From contig JAOXYB010064667.1 of assembly GCA_028565635.1 (NCBI GenBank), positions 1 through 10,364 of the forward strand: a stretch of DNA of 10,364 nt. Reading direction: 5' to 3'. Below the pieces are notes generated by a model. It made no database searches and had not been told where the DNA came from. It was given only the letters and a program-made list of their open reading frames with translations. Source of the DNA: Phoronis ovalis. Its lineage: Eukaryota; Phoronida; Phoronidae. This document shows, in pieces, positions 1-9,888 of this stretch. The position numbers and the translations under genes were made by a program. The number at the start of each line of letters is the position of its first letter. The first letter of the stretch is position 1.

Positions 1-240
1 TTATCTATCTTCTTATACGTCCTTTCCATCGAACGTTCGATGATTAGAGGACGGAACTAAGTTGGTGCGCATAAAAATTAAGAAAAAACAAAAAACAGAA
101 CAAGTATAAAATTACTGTTAGTAGCTAATTAAAATTTAAAATAGGGTTTACTCAGGATCTAGGTCTATTTATGATGGAGCAGATCTGTAAAGCTCTACAA
201 AAAAGCTTTAATAGCAACTATGTATAGCATCTGCAATTAA
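1..240. other. Non-coding stretch upstream of the LINE fragment
   Basis: I see no supportable coding exon here. The left end holds a 16-bp perfect palindrome with a further pair of complementary arms (listed separately). The middle is A-rich. The segment from about 130 to 240 could belong to the decayed LINE endonuclease that follows, but its frame is broken by stops (a TAA at 238-240 directly precedes the recognisable part) and I cannot align it. It may also be intron or flank of the GMEB gene to the right. Confidence 0.5.
18..53. repeat. Long palindrome with flanking complementary arms
   Basis: Positions 27-42 read CATCGAACGTTCGATG, which equals its own reverse complement over 16 bp. CGTCCT at 18-23 and AGGACG at 48-53 are also complementary, so the whole 36-bp stretch can pair with small internal bulges. 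It contains four CpG sites in otherwise AT-rich DNA. It could be a transposon end, a dimeric binding site or chance; nothing nearby decides between these. Confidence 0.6.
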
Positions 241-420
241 CGTGATTTCTATATGTTCCAACATGTGCAGCAACTAACTCATTATCATGGTGATCAGAAA
301 TCTAATGTACTGGATTTAATATTAACTAATGAGGAGAATATGATTAATAATTTAAATTTCGAGGCCCCTATGGGAAAGAGTGATCATTTATGTTTAACTT
401 TTGAATATATGTTATTCTGA
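241..420 (+). pseudogene. LINE endonuclease C-terminal fragment
   Basis: An open stretch of 58 codons from about 244 runs to a TGA at 418-420. It contains NVLDLILTNEENMI and then GKSDH, which is the conserved end of the AP-endonuclease-like nickase of CR1-type LINEs. The SDH histidine is a catalytic residue in that family. The stop before it (238-240) and the one after it show that it is a relic. The N-terminal half of the endonuclease is not recognisable. Confidence 0.8.
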
Positions 421-429
421 AGACAAATA

Positions 430-770
430 CCAAAGTACAGGTTTTATATATGAAAAAGGTGATTATGAAAGTATAAACATGATGTTAAGAAACATTGACT
501 GGGAAACTGAGTTATGTGACATGTCAGTACAAAGTCCATGGAATTATTTAGGAAAATCATATACTTAAGAGAAAACCTACTAAAAACAAAAAAAACACTA
601 TGGATGAATGGTGAAGTTATAAACAAACTGAAAAAAAGAGAAGCTTTTAAAAGATATTTGAACACCCACAAGGTTGAAGATTATAATATGTATGACAAAG
701 CAAGAATCAAGCCAGATGGGCATGTAGCAAAGCAGTAATGGAATATGAAATGTTTAGCTGGAGAAGCTAA
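430..770 (+). pseudogene. LINE linker between endonuclease and reverse transcriptase
   Basis: The degenerate translation matches the basic linker of CR1-like ORF2 proteins: a piece with NIDWETEL around 490-515, then a Lys/Arg-rich stretch in the open segment 538-738 (WMNGEVINKLKKREAFKRYL). The segment opens with Met codons but is only a slice of ORF2, so it should not be annotated as a separate small gene. Frame changes and stops separate it from the pieces on both sides. Confidence 0.7.
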
Positions 771-1300
771 GAAAACCCCAAAGCTTTCTATGTATATGCC
801 AGAAGTAAACTTAAAACAAAAGAAAATATAGCTGATCTTTCTGAAAATGGAAATATGGTTGTAACTTCTGATCAAGACAAGGCAAATGTGTTAAACAATT
901 TCTTCTCAAGTGTCTTCACCATAGAAGATTTGGAAAATGTACCAGTTTTCCAAAGTAAAAATCTTTATGCACTACTTAATATTATAAATATTAACCAAGA
1001 GGACAATTCGCTATTATTGAAAGAAACAGCAAAAGAAATTCCCAAGCCCTTAACAATCATTTTCCAACAGTCACCAAAAGAAGGTACATTACCACAATCA
1101 TGGAAGGACGCACATGTGACTCCTATCTTTAAAAAGGTAAAAAAGACAATCCAGGAAATTACTGACGTATACGTCTTACTAGTATTATTTGTAAACTACT
1201 GGAAAGTCTAATATGTGATAAGGTACTGAGACATGTGCTTCGTAATAATTTATTGTCAAATTTTCAACATGGATTTGTGAGTGGGCGCTGTTACTCCTAG
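771..1300 (+). pseudogene. LINE reverse transcriptase N-terminal part, broken
   Basis: The recognisable run starts near 780 (KAFYVYARSKLKTKENI) and continues through the 118-codon open segment at 855-1211, which carries NVLNNFFSSVFTIEDLENVP, IPKPLTIIF and WKDAHVTPIFKK. After a frame change the text continues with FQHGFVSGRC at about 1262-1291. The usual NPDKSPGPDG-like segment of this family, expected before the IPKPLTIIF part, is missing, so there is a small internal loss here. Reading frames 3 and 2 alternate. This is a relic, not a gene. Confidence 0.8.
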
Positions 1301-1364
1301 ATGTTTGAAGTGAAGCTACGGACCTTGGTGCTGGTACTGATGTGATTCATCTGTGAAACAACTC

Positions 1365-1845
1365 TTCATCGCCCTAGTTAGACTGCACTTGGAGTACTGT
1401 GTGTACATGATCACCTCAGTTCATTAAACATATTTGAAGGTGTATTACGAAGAGCAACTAAGTTAGCTCATAACTTAAGAAACCTGACTTATGAGGAGAG
1501 ATTGTAAATTTTAGAAATACCAAGTATGAGTTATCACAGAATAAGGGGAGATGTGATTGAGGCTTACAAATATACTCATGGGTTAATCAAACACAAATCT
1601 CAATTATTATATATGAATGAGAGTGAAAGAACTATAGAGGACACCTTTTGAGCTTAAAACTATACTGTAGGACCGCAAAACGTCAAAATTTCTTCTCATT
1701 TAGACTGGTTGAATCATGGAATTTGTTGCCTGAAAGAGTTGTGTGTGCCACATTATTTAAAAGTTAATATGATTGATAACGATATGTTGGAAGAAAGTCA
1801 AGATCAGCTTGCAAGCTTCTTAGCTTAAGATTGCAGCTGAAGAGG
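1365..1845 (+). pseudogene. LINE ORF2 C-terminal end, broken
   Basis: Pieces include ALVRLHLEYC near 1371-1400, RRATKLAHNLRNLTYEERL near 1448-1506, YHRIRGDVIEAYKYTHGLI near 1530-1588 and QNFFSFRLVESWNLLPERVV near 1684-1743. This is the standard C-terminal region of CR1-like ORF2. It follows the FQHGFVSGR motif by only about 80 bp. In an intact element several hundred codons of palm domain, including the catalytic aspartate box, should lie between them. At least two frame changes are present. Confidence 0.82.
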
Positions 1846-1875
1846 ATGTATGTATGTATGTATGAATGTATGTAT
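1846..1875 (+). repeat. ATGT tetranucleotide tail
   Basis: An ATGT-type repeat of about seven units, with one unit altered to ATGA, sits directly after the last recognisable LINE coding sequence. CR1/L2-type LINEs end in short tandem repeats rather than poly(A), so this is the likely 3' end of the element. Confidence 0.75.
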
Positions 1876-2527
1876 CAACATAAACAGACAGAATCTTTTT
1901 AAATTTATATTTCTTGTTACATCAGTATACCTTTACACCATTGTAACCACAAATATAGTACCAACATGTTAATACTTATTATATTTGTTTGTTTTTGGAG
2001 TCCTGGCGTTTTAATTATGAATATTTTCTGATATCAAGAAAACAAATAATACACAAGTACTTTCTGCTAAATGCATAAAAATTACTGAGATCGTTAAAAC
2101 TTTTTTTTAAATTAAAATTTTAATTCTTTACCATTGGAATAGTGCGATTCTTGGTTAGGGTACATACTAATCCAATTTTCTCAAAATCAGGAGGGTCAAG
2201 GTCACACTAAAAATTATCTGTTAGTATGCGAATGATAGTGTCATATTAATAACTCGATTTTATATAATATAGTATAATACATCTACTAAATAATTTGTTT
2301 TTTTGTTTTTTTAAAGTCATAACCCTTTATTTGTAGTGTAACTGAATAGTACTTTTCATCTGTATGAAAATAGGAAGTAGGGGGTATATCAACTGATGGA
2401 ACAGCCATGGGAAGACCCATCTGATTTTCATAGGTCCTTTTCCCTTTCACTACTCCTAGTTGAACTGTTGTTTTACAGAAATTAGTCGTGTGAAATCAAC
2501 TTACTAAAAGTTAAGCATTTTTTTAAG
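1876..2527. other. Non-coding stretch, probably 3' end of a GMEB intron
   Basis: No exon could be supported. The stretch is AT-rich with T runs at 2100-2107 and 2290-2311. Its right end looks like a proper intron end: a TTACTAA branch-point-like string at 2501-2507, a T run, and an AAG acceptor ending at 2527. No upstream GMEB coding exon with the required phase 0 end was found here, so the intron probably starts left of this stretch, perhaps beyond the LINE. Confidence 0.6.
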
Positions 2528-2742
2528 GATAACTCTCAACAAGATGATAATATCATTATTGTATCTTGCGGACCTCTCACGGGAAAACTGCACAGAGATC
2601 GATTCTTCTGTCCAGGGATCCATATGGAATGCATTGAAACTGATGGTGATTTTGTTTCTCCAAAAATCTTCTCAGTCATGGGTGATAAAGAACGATTGAA
2701 AGACTGGAAAAATGCAGTAAGAATAAATGGAGTCAGTATAAG
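2528..2742 (+). CDS. GMEB exon: SAND domain core
   Basis: The exon opens after the AAG acceptor at 2525-2527 in phase 0 and ends two bases into an Arg codon before GTATGT. It encodes most of the SAND fold: GPLTGKLHRDRFFCPGIH, CIETDGDFVSPKIF, then KERLKDWKNAVRINGVSI. The KDWK motif makes the DNA contact in this family. The frame is open upstream only to a TAG at 2483-2485 and has no ATG there, so this is an internal exon. Confidence 0.92.
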
Positions 2743-5742
2743 GTATGTAGAAAATGTCTAAAACAAAAGGTGAGCAGTATTATTGTCAAAGTCACTCGAA
2801 TTTGCTGTTTATTTCAAAGATTTTTTATTTGTCAGAATAAATATCCTACTAGACCTAGATGTTTAAAGGAAATAGTTACAAGCACATCATTTCACACTTG
2901 CCTTACATTTTGTCACAAGGTTTTTTACCTATTTAGTTTCAGAAATAACTAATGAAAAGATTGCTTCTTTTACAGAAAAATGATGGAAAATGGTCAACTA
3001 GATTTTTATAATCACAAGGAGAATTGCTGTGGTCGTTGCATGGGTAAACCAAATACAAAAGTTAAATTGGAAAAATTATCAGATTCCCCATCAAACATGT
3101 TATCAAGCATCAATGAAAGCTATTCTATTGCTACAACATCCTTAACAGCAGCTTCATTAGGATTACATGGTGTACCGAGTAAAAGTATTTTAAACAATAA
3201 AATATTGTTACCCAAGTCTTACTCAGGGGGGACACCACGAACAGTTATGGTTGGGCGTGCAGGAACAAAAATATCTAACAGTCTTGTCCCTGTAACAACA
3301 ACAATGTTGACGAGTGCTTTAGCAAGTCAAGCTGTATTTCCACAAGCAATACCAGTATTTTCCAACGGTCTTCAAACTAGTTTATTAACTGTTGGAGATA
3401 ATGGACAAAATAGTGATAATATGGAATCAGATACTGTCAATATGGATGACGGTGCACAAGGTGATATGATAAATTCGTTTAATGGTGATGAAGATGTAAA
3501 ACCCAGTGCAGAAGATTTATTGAGAATACGAGCTGAACTTGAAGAAAAGGAAATGACTGCTGAAGGTTTGTTCATATCTGATAACTGTCCTATTTTAGAT
3601 TTGTTTTTCTAACAACAAGAAAAGCAGTGAATTAATTTTATAAAAGGGTATCCTGCCCATCACTTTTCAGAAATACAGTTTGATTGAGTTCATATAAGGA
3701 TTATGCCCTTATTCTCTCCATATAACAAAAACATTTACCACTTGACTTAACTTGTACATGTCAATTGTGTTTTGTTGCTTTGCTTTACATGAAAAGGATT
3801 GTGCTTTTAAGCATGTCTATGTAAAGTAGGCTACACTATATCAAAGTGCAACATACCATAACCAGGTTATTTTTGTACTGAATTTGCCAAGTTGTCATAA
3901 GAGGACATAATTCCCTGAACATTTAATAGTGTAATAAAGAATATCATTTGCTTAGTTTTTAATAACAATCTGCCCTCTTCTACATGCTGAGATACAATGT
4001 GGGCTCTATTGTATTTCATTTAATGAATATATGTCATCCGTGAATTAAATATATACTAAGTTCTGCTTTATTACAAAGCAGACATAATATGCAAATTTTC
4101 ACCAGACTTTTTTATTCCAAAACTTTTGATGCAATAAAGCATAGCGTTTCAATTGGGAGAAATTGATATAATTCAGATATTTATGTCAAACAAAATTGCC
4201 AAATGTCTTGATAATCATGTGAATATAATATTAAGTGTTGCTTTGCATGACTCACTTTGATATGGTTTGAAGTTCTGTTGGTTGTGAATTATACAACAGC
4301 TTCAGAGTTTGAATGTTGTTTGTAGCCATTTTCGGGCAAATGTTAGAAAATGTCCATCAATGTTAGGGAAAGCAAAATTTTGAATTCACTATATTTTAGA
4401 CTAATGAACTTTAATGTAAATTACGTAGTAAATTTTCTTGCCTTAAATTCTTCTATGAAGTATGCAAGACACCAGGGACACCACGCTAAATGTTGATCTG
4501 TGTATATGGTAATCTATTTGTGCCTTACATTCAAATGTTGAAGAGAATCAGTATGTATCTAATGGTAACTAGTGTTATTTGTGTTTGCAGAGGCAGTTCA
4601 ATTTTGGAAAGGTATCTTAGAAGTTGGTTTGTTGGATGAGTTCTTCCGTGAAGCAAAGGCTGCCTTAGATGTCTTAAAATCAGAGCTAATAAAGAAAAAA
4701 GTTCGAATTCAGGGTAATAATCAGTTGCAGCCATTATAACTGTAATGTAAAACTATCCCTCAGGCCAAACCAAAGAGAAACATTCTCTAACGGGTGCGAC
4801 CACTTCAAATTTTGGCATTTTCACTTTTTAAAAATTCTTGCCTCATAAGCGCAGTTTTAACAAACCTTGTTTATCGGGCCCATTAAACACTTTTAAATAA
4901 AAAAAAAACAGATCAACAAACTTGGTTTTCACCTGTTAACTAACATTTCTTTTCAGTGGGGCCTCACAAGTCTTTTTGTGTAATATTATCTAATAACAAA
5001 ACACCTCCATCTATGTCACTAACTACCAGATATGTAAGACAATAGAACATAATTTGAAATACCCTATATGTGATTGCATACATTCTATAATTCCTGTGAT
5101 ACGTGCTGCCACCTATGGGTTTCTCAGTGCCTCACTGTTGACAGTGATAGTAACTGTCATGTCATGAATGTATGAATATATTTTTTTGTGTTGTACCCAT
5201 AGATGCTGTGAGAATATCAAAAATTGTACATGAGTTGGGAATAACGTCAAAGCTAAAAGTACGACTCTCTCTGCACAAACAAGAAACTTTGCAACAAAAC
5301 GAAAGACTAGGATGGGAAATTGAAGGTTTGTCTTGATAAAAAAGTTGTATTGTTGGTAGCAGTTTAGTTGAATGTGACATTTTGTATACATGTACGGTTA
5401 TGGTTAAAATTTGTCTTAATTTCTATTGAATGTATGCTTGTTTTGCATATTTAATATTGGGATGGAAGTGTTGGAACATTAACAAGCTTTTATTGTTAAA
5501 GAGTCTATAAGAATGATTAAACATATATGATTCATAATTGTTGTGTAAGTAACCTTTATGCTTGTTACTACACAAAAAAAAATTATATATTTTCCTATGC
5601 TTCAGAATTGAAAAGAAAAATGGCCGAGACAGAACAAAGACAGCTTCATCTAAAAAGAAAATCAGATGCCTTTGACCATTTGCTTGAAATGTCAAATCAG
5701 AAACGTGTAGCAATGCAGGAGGAAGATAATGAACAAGATTAG
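2528..5742 (+). CDS. GMEB-like SAND-domain transcription factor (3' five exons, 5' partial)
   Basis: The gene resembles glucocorticoid modulatory element-binding proteins (vertebrate GMEB1/GMEB2), nuclear factors that bind CpG-containing sites through a SAND domain. The exons are 2528-2742, 2976-3565, 4591-4713, 5203-5325 and 5606-5742, with GT-AG introns. Together they give 395 codons plus a TAG stop. In visible numbering, the SAND domain spans about residues 12-93 with the KDWK DNA-binding motif at 58-61, and a His/Cys cluster (H85, C89, C90, C93) follows, as in the zinc-binding tail of GMEB SAND domains. Residues 100-235 are Ser/Thr-rich and then acidic. FWKGILEVGLLDE at 273-285 matches the conserved FWKGIADVGLMEE block of GMEB. 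The end, about 326-385, is a charged coiled coil. The N-terminal part is missing because no start codon or upstream exon is visible. Plain SAND proteins such as DEAF1 fit less well, since there is no MYND finger and the FWKGI block is specific. The annotation is by recalled homology. Confidence 0.92.
2976..3565 (+). CDS. GMEB exon: end of SAND domain and Ser/Thr-rich linker
   Basis: The acceptor is TTTTACAG ending at 2975. The first base completes the split Arg codon, and KMMENGQLDFYNHKENCCGRC follows, the C-terminal helix and His/Cys cluster of a GMEB-type SAND domain. The rest is a low-complexity linker rich in Ser and Thr, then an acidic stretch (GDEDVKPSAEDLLRIRAELE). The donor is GAAG|GTTTGT at 3566, giving a phase 1 end. 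The frame stays open into the intron for 15 more codons to a TAA at 3610-3612. The donor is preferred because the next exon restores the FWKGI block exactly in frame. Confidence 0.9.
3783..3826. repeat. Nested inverted repeat in a GMEB intron
   Basis: The outer arms CTTTACAT (3783-3790) and ATGTAAAG (3819-3826) enclose an inner hairpin TGCTT/AAGCA (3802-3813). It could be a remnant of a small transposable element or chance. Confidence 0.5.
4062..4082. repeat. Perfect 8-bp hairpin in a GMEB intron
   Basis: TCTGCTTT and AAAGCAGA flank a 5-nt loop (ATTAC). No function can be assigned. Confidence 0.7.
4591..4713 (+). CDS. GMEB exon: FWKGI helical module
   Basis: This 123-nt exon has phase 1 at both ends. 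It encodes the end of a split Glu codon and 40 whole codons: AVQFWKGILEVGLLDEFF and then a Lys-rich amphipathic stretch ending KKKVRIQ. The WKGI..VGL block is a hallmark of vertebrate GMEB1/2. If the donor at 4714 is not used, the frame reads nine more codons to a TAA at 4738-4740. Being symmetric, the exon could be skipped without a frame change. Confidence 0.9.
4714..5202 (+). other. GMEB intron, 489 bp
   Basis: The donor GTAATA pairs with an acceptor ending CCCATAG at 5202 after a T-rich tract. Nothing else recognisable is inside. The part around 4790-4850 has a few CpG sites but no identifiable repeat. Confidence 0.75.
5203..5325 (+). CDS. GMEB exon: second helical module
   Basis: This exon is again 123 nt with phase 1 at both ends. 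It completes a split Asp codon and gives 40 codons starting AVRISKIVHELGITSKLK, then a Gln/Glu/Lys-rich helix that begins the C-terminal coiled coil. Vertebrate GMEB proteins have a corresponding second block with a GLM-like core after the FWKGI block. The donor is GAAG|GTTTGT, the same string as at the donor of exon 2976-3565. Confidence 0.88.
5606..5742 (+). CDS. GMEB last coding exon: coiled-coil end
   Basis: The acceptor is TTCCTATGCTTCAG ending at 5605. The exon completes a Glu codon and gives LKRKMAETEQRQLHLKRKSD and a further 24 residues to an acidic end (EEDNEQD) and a TAG at 5740-5742. The charged heptad-like pattern suggests a coiled coil, which in GMEB proteins serves dimer formation. 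The open frame also runs upstream through intron sequence from 5527, but the acceptor and phase fit make 5606 the exon start. Confidence 0.9.
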
Positions 5743-6109
5743 CGCAAATCAAAATTTTAATACCTTTTATTGAAATATGCACATCAAACGTAATGGCACT
5801 ATGTCAGCCATACCAACTATGTTTATATTTATACCATCATATTTTTTAATGTTCTGTTTCAGTGCCAGTCCGTGTAAAAATCCAGATATTGATATTATCT
5901 ATGTATGTTCAAGGGAGATACATAGCAATTGTCTGTTTTCTGTGGTTCACTTAGATTGGTGCTTGATGTATTATGCACTGGATTAAGTATGCTCAGCACA
6001 ATGGTTGTGTTAACCAAGTCAAATTTAGGACTTAGTACATAGTGTGAAGGTTTATCATGAATTAAATGCTAATTCTCATTGTAAATATTAATCATTATTA
6101 TCATGCAGT

Positions 6110-6115
6110 AATAAA
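6110..6115 (+). terminator. Candidate GMEB poly(A) signal
   Basis: This is the first AATAAA after the GMEB stop, 368 bp downstream. It would give a 3' UTR of about 0.4 kb. Further hexamers on the same strand at 6596-6601 and 6876-6881 could give longer ends. Confidence 0.45.
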
Positions 6116-7008
6116 TAGTTATAATCGATACTCCTTTTATCAATCTGCACATCATTAATTTCCAAGAGCATACATCTCTGACATTATATTCATGATTGAT
6201 ACCAAGAACCAACAGTAAAAATAGCTGAGTATGAAATGATAACTTGCCTAATTCTTTTAGTTGTACAGGGGAAAGGAAAGGATTTTGGATGCCCCAACCA
6301 ACCATATAATTAATAGATTACACTCTTATATGTACATGAATTGAGTTGAACCCCACCACCCATATTTCTATTACTAAAGTGCCTTCCCCCACTCCCATAC
6401 AACCAAAGTGGAACAGCCCTTACAATGCAAAAGTACTGAATAGTAATGAATAGGAAGTTCTGTGCATTTGGAGTTAAATGTGTTCTGGAATTGCAGACTT
6501 TGCATAAATTTTGATATGAATTCATAGTCAGATCAGCATCAATACTGGCTTCATCATTACATTTGATAAAGTTTGATCACGTTTAGGAATTGACGAATAA
6601 ACAAGAAAAACTTCAAGTCAGAATGTCCATGTCTGCTGTAAAAACTACACATTACAGTTTATTATTATTGACTATCATCAGCACACATCTATAATACTGC
6701 ATCATTACATTAATTTATCACACAATTTGTATTAGCTTTTATTGCCACACAAGTGACCTGTCCTATAAATCCGGTATCTTAGTTACGTTGCCTTTTCTAG
6801 AAAAATTACATTCATGATTCGAGCAGTCTTTGCACTTGTGCTGTAGAAAAGCTATGAAATGGTTATACCACTGTAAATAAAACCACTAATTAAAAGGAAA
6901 GCTCCAAAAATACTAATATATCTAAGCTGCAGATTGTAGAATAGCTTTATAGTTCAAGATGCACCAAGTAAGCAGGCAGCAGATTCAATGTAGCTTTTCA
7001 AAGCACTC

Positions 7009-7014
7009 TTTATT
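7009..7014 (-). terminator. Candidate IDH poly(A) signal
   Basis: TTTATT on the + strand is AATAAA on the IDH strand, about 330 bp after the IDH stop, and is the first such hexamer found. Others on this strand lie at 6738-6743 and 6658-6663. Confidence 0.45.
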
Positions 7015-7342
7015 GGTAGCTATTTAATGATTTTAAGTTTAAGACAAGTTCGATCAAGAAGAATTATAAAAATGGAACAATAAAAATATCTGTGAAGTGT
7101 ACACAACTTTGTTCAAAACAACATAACCTTCCTTAGACTTTTGATTAAATGTTATTTCAGCATACACTTTGTCAATATGACACACAAAACCTCAAAAAAC
7201 AAGGATACAACATATTAATTGCTTGACAAAAATCAAGGACGGTTCCTTCCTCCTGCACAAAACCACAAAAACAAAACAACCAGTGAGTTCTAATATAAAT
7301 AAACAGCTGCATTATGATTAGTAGTATGATGCAGGATTTTCA

Positions 7343-9265
<1,923 letters not shown>

Positions 9266-9620
9266 CTGTAAAAAATAGTCCAAATTATTTCTGTATTTTG
9301 GGGATCATCGTGCTAAATACAAAATCATACTTTTTTAAGTAACAAAACCACCATGCAGTAAAACATTTGGCAATATCTTTACTGTACAAAAGTAATTTGT
9401 AAATTGCATATAGTATACCGGGATACCATAAAGAAAATAGTTTTGTTTGGCTTTTTTGTTCCACTAGAGAAAAACAAATGACAGAAAGAAGCTTTCACTG
9501 CTAGCACACCTTATCATTATCAAATTGATGTGCAAGGTACAAGTGTTAATCAGCCAAACATATTTGCAGTAAATATTTCCTAAAGCAGACTCAATATGAC
9601 ATTTTTAGGTTTAGAGACAT

Positions 9621-9702
9621 GTTGTATTGAATGGTATGTAGGTTCACAACCACTATACCTATGGGTTGTAATGAATGGTATATAGGTTCACAACCACTAT
9701 AC
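9621..9702 (+). repeat. Tandem repeat, 44-bp period, about 1.9 copies
   Basis: GTTGTA(T/A)TGAATGGTAT starts at 9621 and again at 9665. The copies share TAGGTTCACAACCACTATAC with only scattered single-base differences. Each copy contains self-complementary pieces (GGTT/AACC and TATAG/CTATA). Confidence 0.85.
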
Positions 9703-9839
9703 ATAAACCAGTTCTTTGTTCTTTTGTAATTATATGTAAATAAGTTATAGTATAAATAGCCTGACTAGGGAGTTTTCAAACACTCCCAACCAAGACTTGC
9801 ATCAATAAAGTACTGTATACTGTAGAGATTACTCATATG

Positions 9840-9845
<6 letters not shown>

Positions 9846-9879
<34 letters not shown>
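9846..9879. repeat. (TA)17 microsatellite
   Basis: Pure TA dinucleotide repeat of 34 bp, preceded by a few interrupted TATG units. Length is likely variable between individuals. Confidence 0.97.

Positions 9880-9888
<9 letters not shown>

Larger units (their letters stand above)
241..1875 (+). mobile_element. Decayed CR1-like non-LTR retrotransposon (LINE), internally deleted
   Basis: The stretch reads in order as the end of an AP-type endonuclease (the GKSDH motif), the basic linker between endonuclease and reverse transcriptase, the N-terminal part of the reverse transcriptase (NNFFSSVFT, then WKDAHVTPIFKK), the fingers/palm motif FQHGFVSGR, the C-terminal region (LEYC, RRATKLAHNLRNLTYEERL, QNFFSFRLVESWNLLPE), and a short ATGT repeat tail. 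This order and wording match the CR1/L2-like branch of LINEs. The pieces are scattered over all three forward frames with many stops, the 5' part is missing, and most of the catalytic palm is deleted. The copy cannot be autonomous. It lies on the same strand as the GMEB gene, probably in one of its introns or just upstream. LINE identity is strong; the CR1 clade assignment is less certain. Confidence 0.87.
3566..4590 (+). other. GMEB intron, 1025 bp
   Basis: The borders are GTTTGT and TTTGCAG. No conserved coding sequence was found in it. It holds the 15-codon read-through tail with a TAA at 3610-3612, an AATAAA at 3933-3938, a nested inverted repeat at 3783-3826 and a perfect 8-bp hairpin at 4062-4082. 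It is about twice as long as any other intron visible in this gene. Confidence 0.8.
5743..7342. other. Convergent intergenic region with both 3' UTRs
   Basis: The stop codons of GMEB (+) and IDH (-) face each other across this AT-rich stretch. Poly(A) signals exist on both strands: AATAAA on + at 6110, 6596 and 6876, and on - (TTTATT as written) at 6658, 6738 and 7009. Short open frames here (5777-5986 on +, 6069-6305 and 6310-6525 on -) show no recognisable protein and are treated as chance. A C-rich patch lies at 6350-6400. Confidence 0.7.

Noticed and set aside
538-738. 66-codon open frame starting with ATG
   Set aside because: It is a slice of the LINE linker (basic, Lys-rich) and not an independent gene.
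855-1211. 118-codon open frame starting with ATG
   Set aside because: It is the N-terminal slice of the LINE reverse transcriptase with internal loss and a wrong-frame tail.
2396-2433. ATG GAA CAG CCA TGG... followed by an AG|GT donor-like site, as a possible GMEB first exon
   Set aside because: It would end two bases into a codon, while the next exon needs a phase 0 partner, and the peptide shows no GMEB similarity.
2770-2952. 60-codon open frame before the second GMEB exon
   Set aside because: It lies inside the 233-bp intron 2743-2975 between two exons that join exactly within the SAND domain; the peptide is Phe/Cys-rich noise.
5113-5391. 92-codon minus-strand open frame
   Set aside because: It is a shadow over the GMEB exon 5203-5325 and its flanking introns.
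5777-5986. 69-codon + strand open frame after the GMEB stop
   Set aside because: Hydrophobic, AT-driven peptide without a recognisable domain, in the 3' UTR region.
6310-6525. 71-codon minus-strand frame and a GGTTCAACTC string (minus strand of 6343-6352) resembling a tRNA or SINE B box
   Set aside because: No matching A box or cloverleaf could be found at the right distance, and the peptide is not recognisable.
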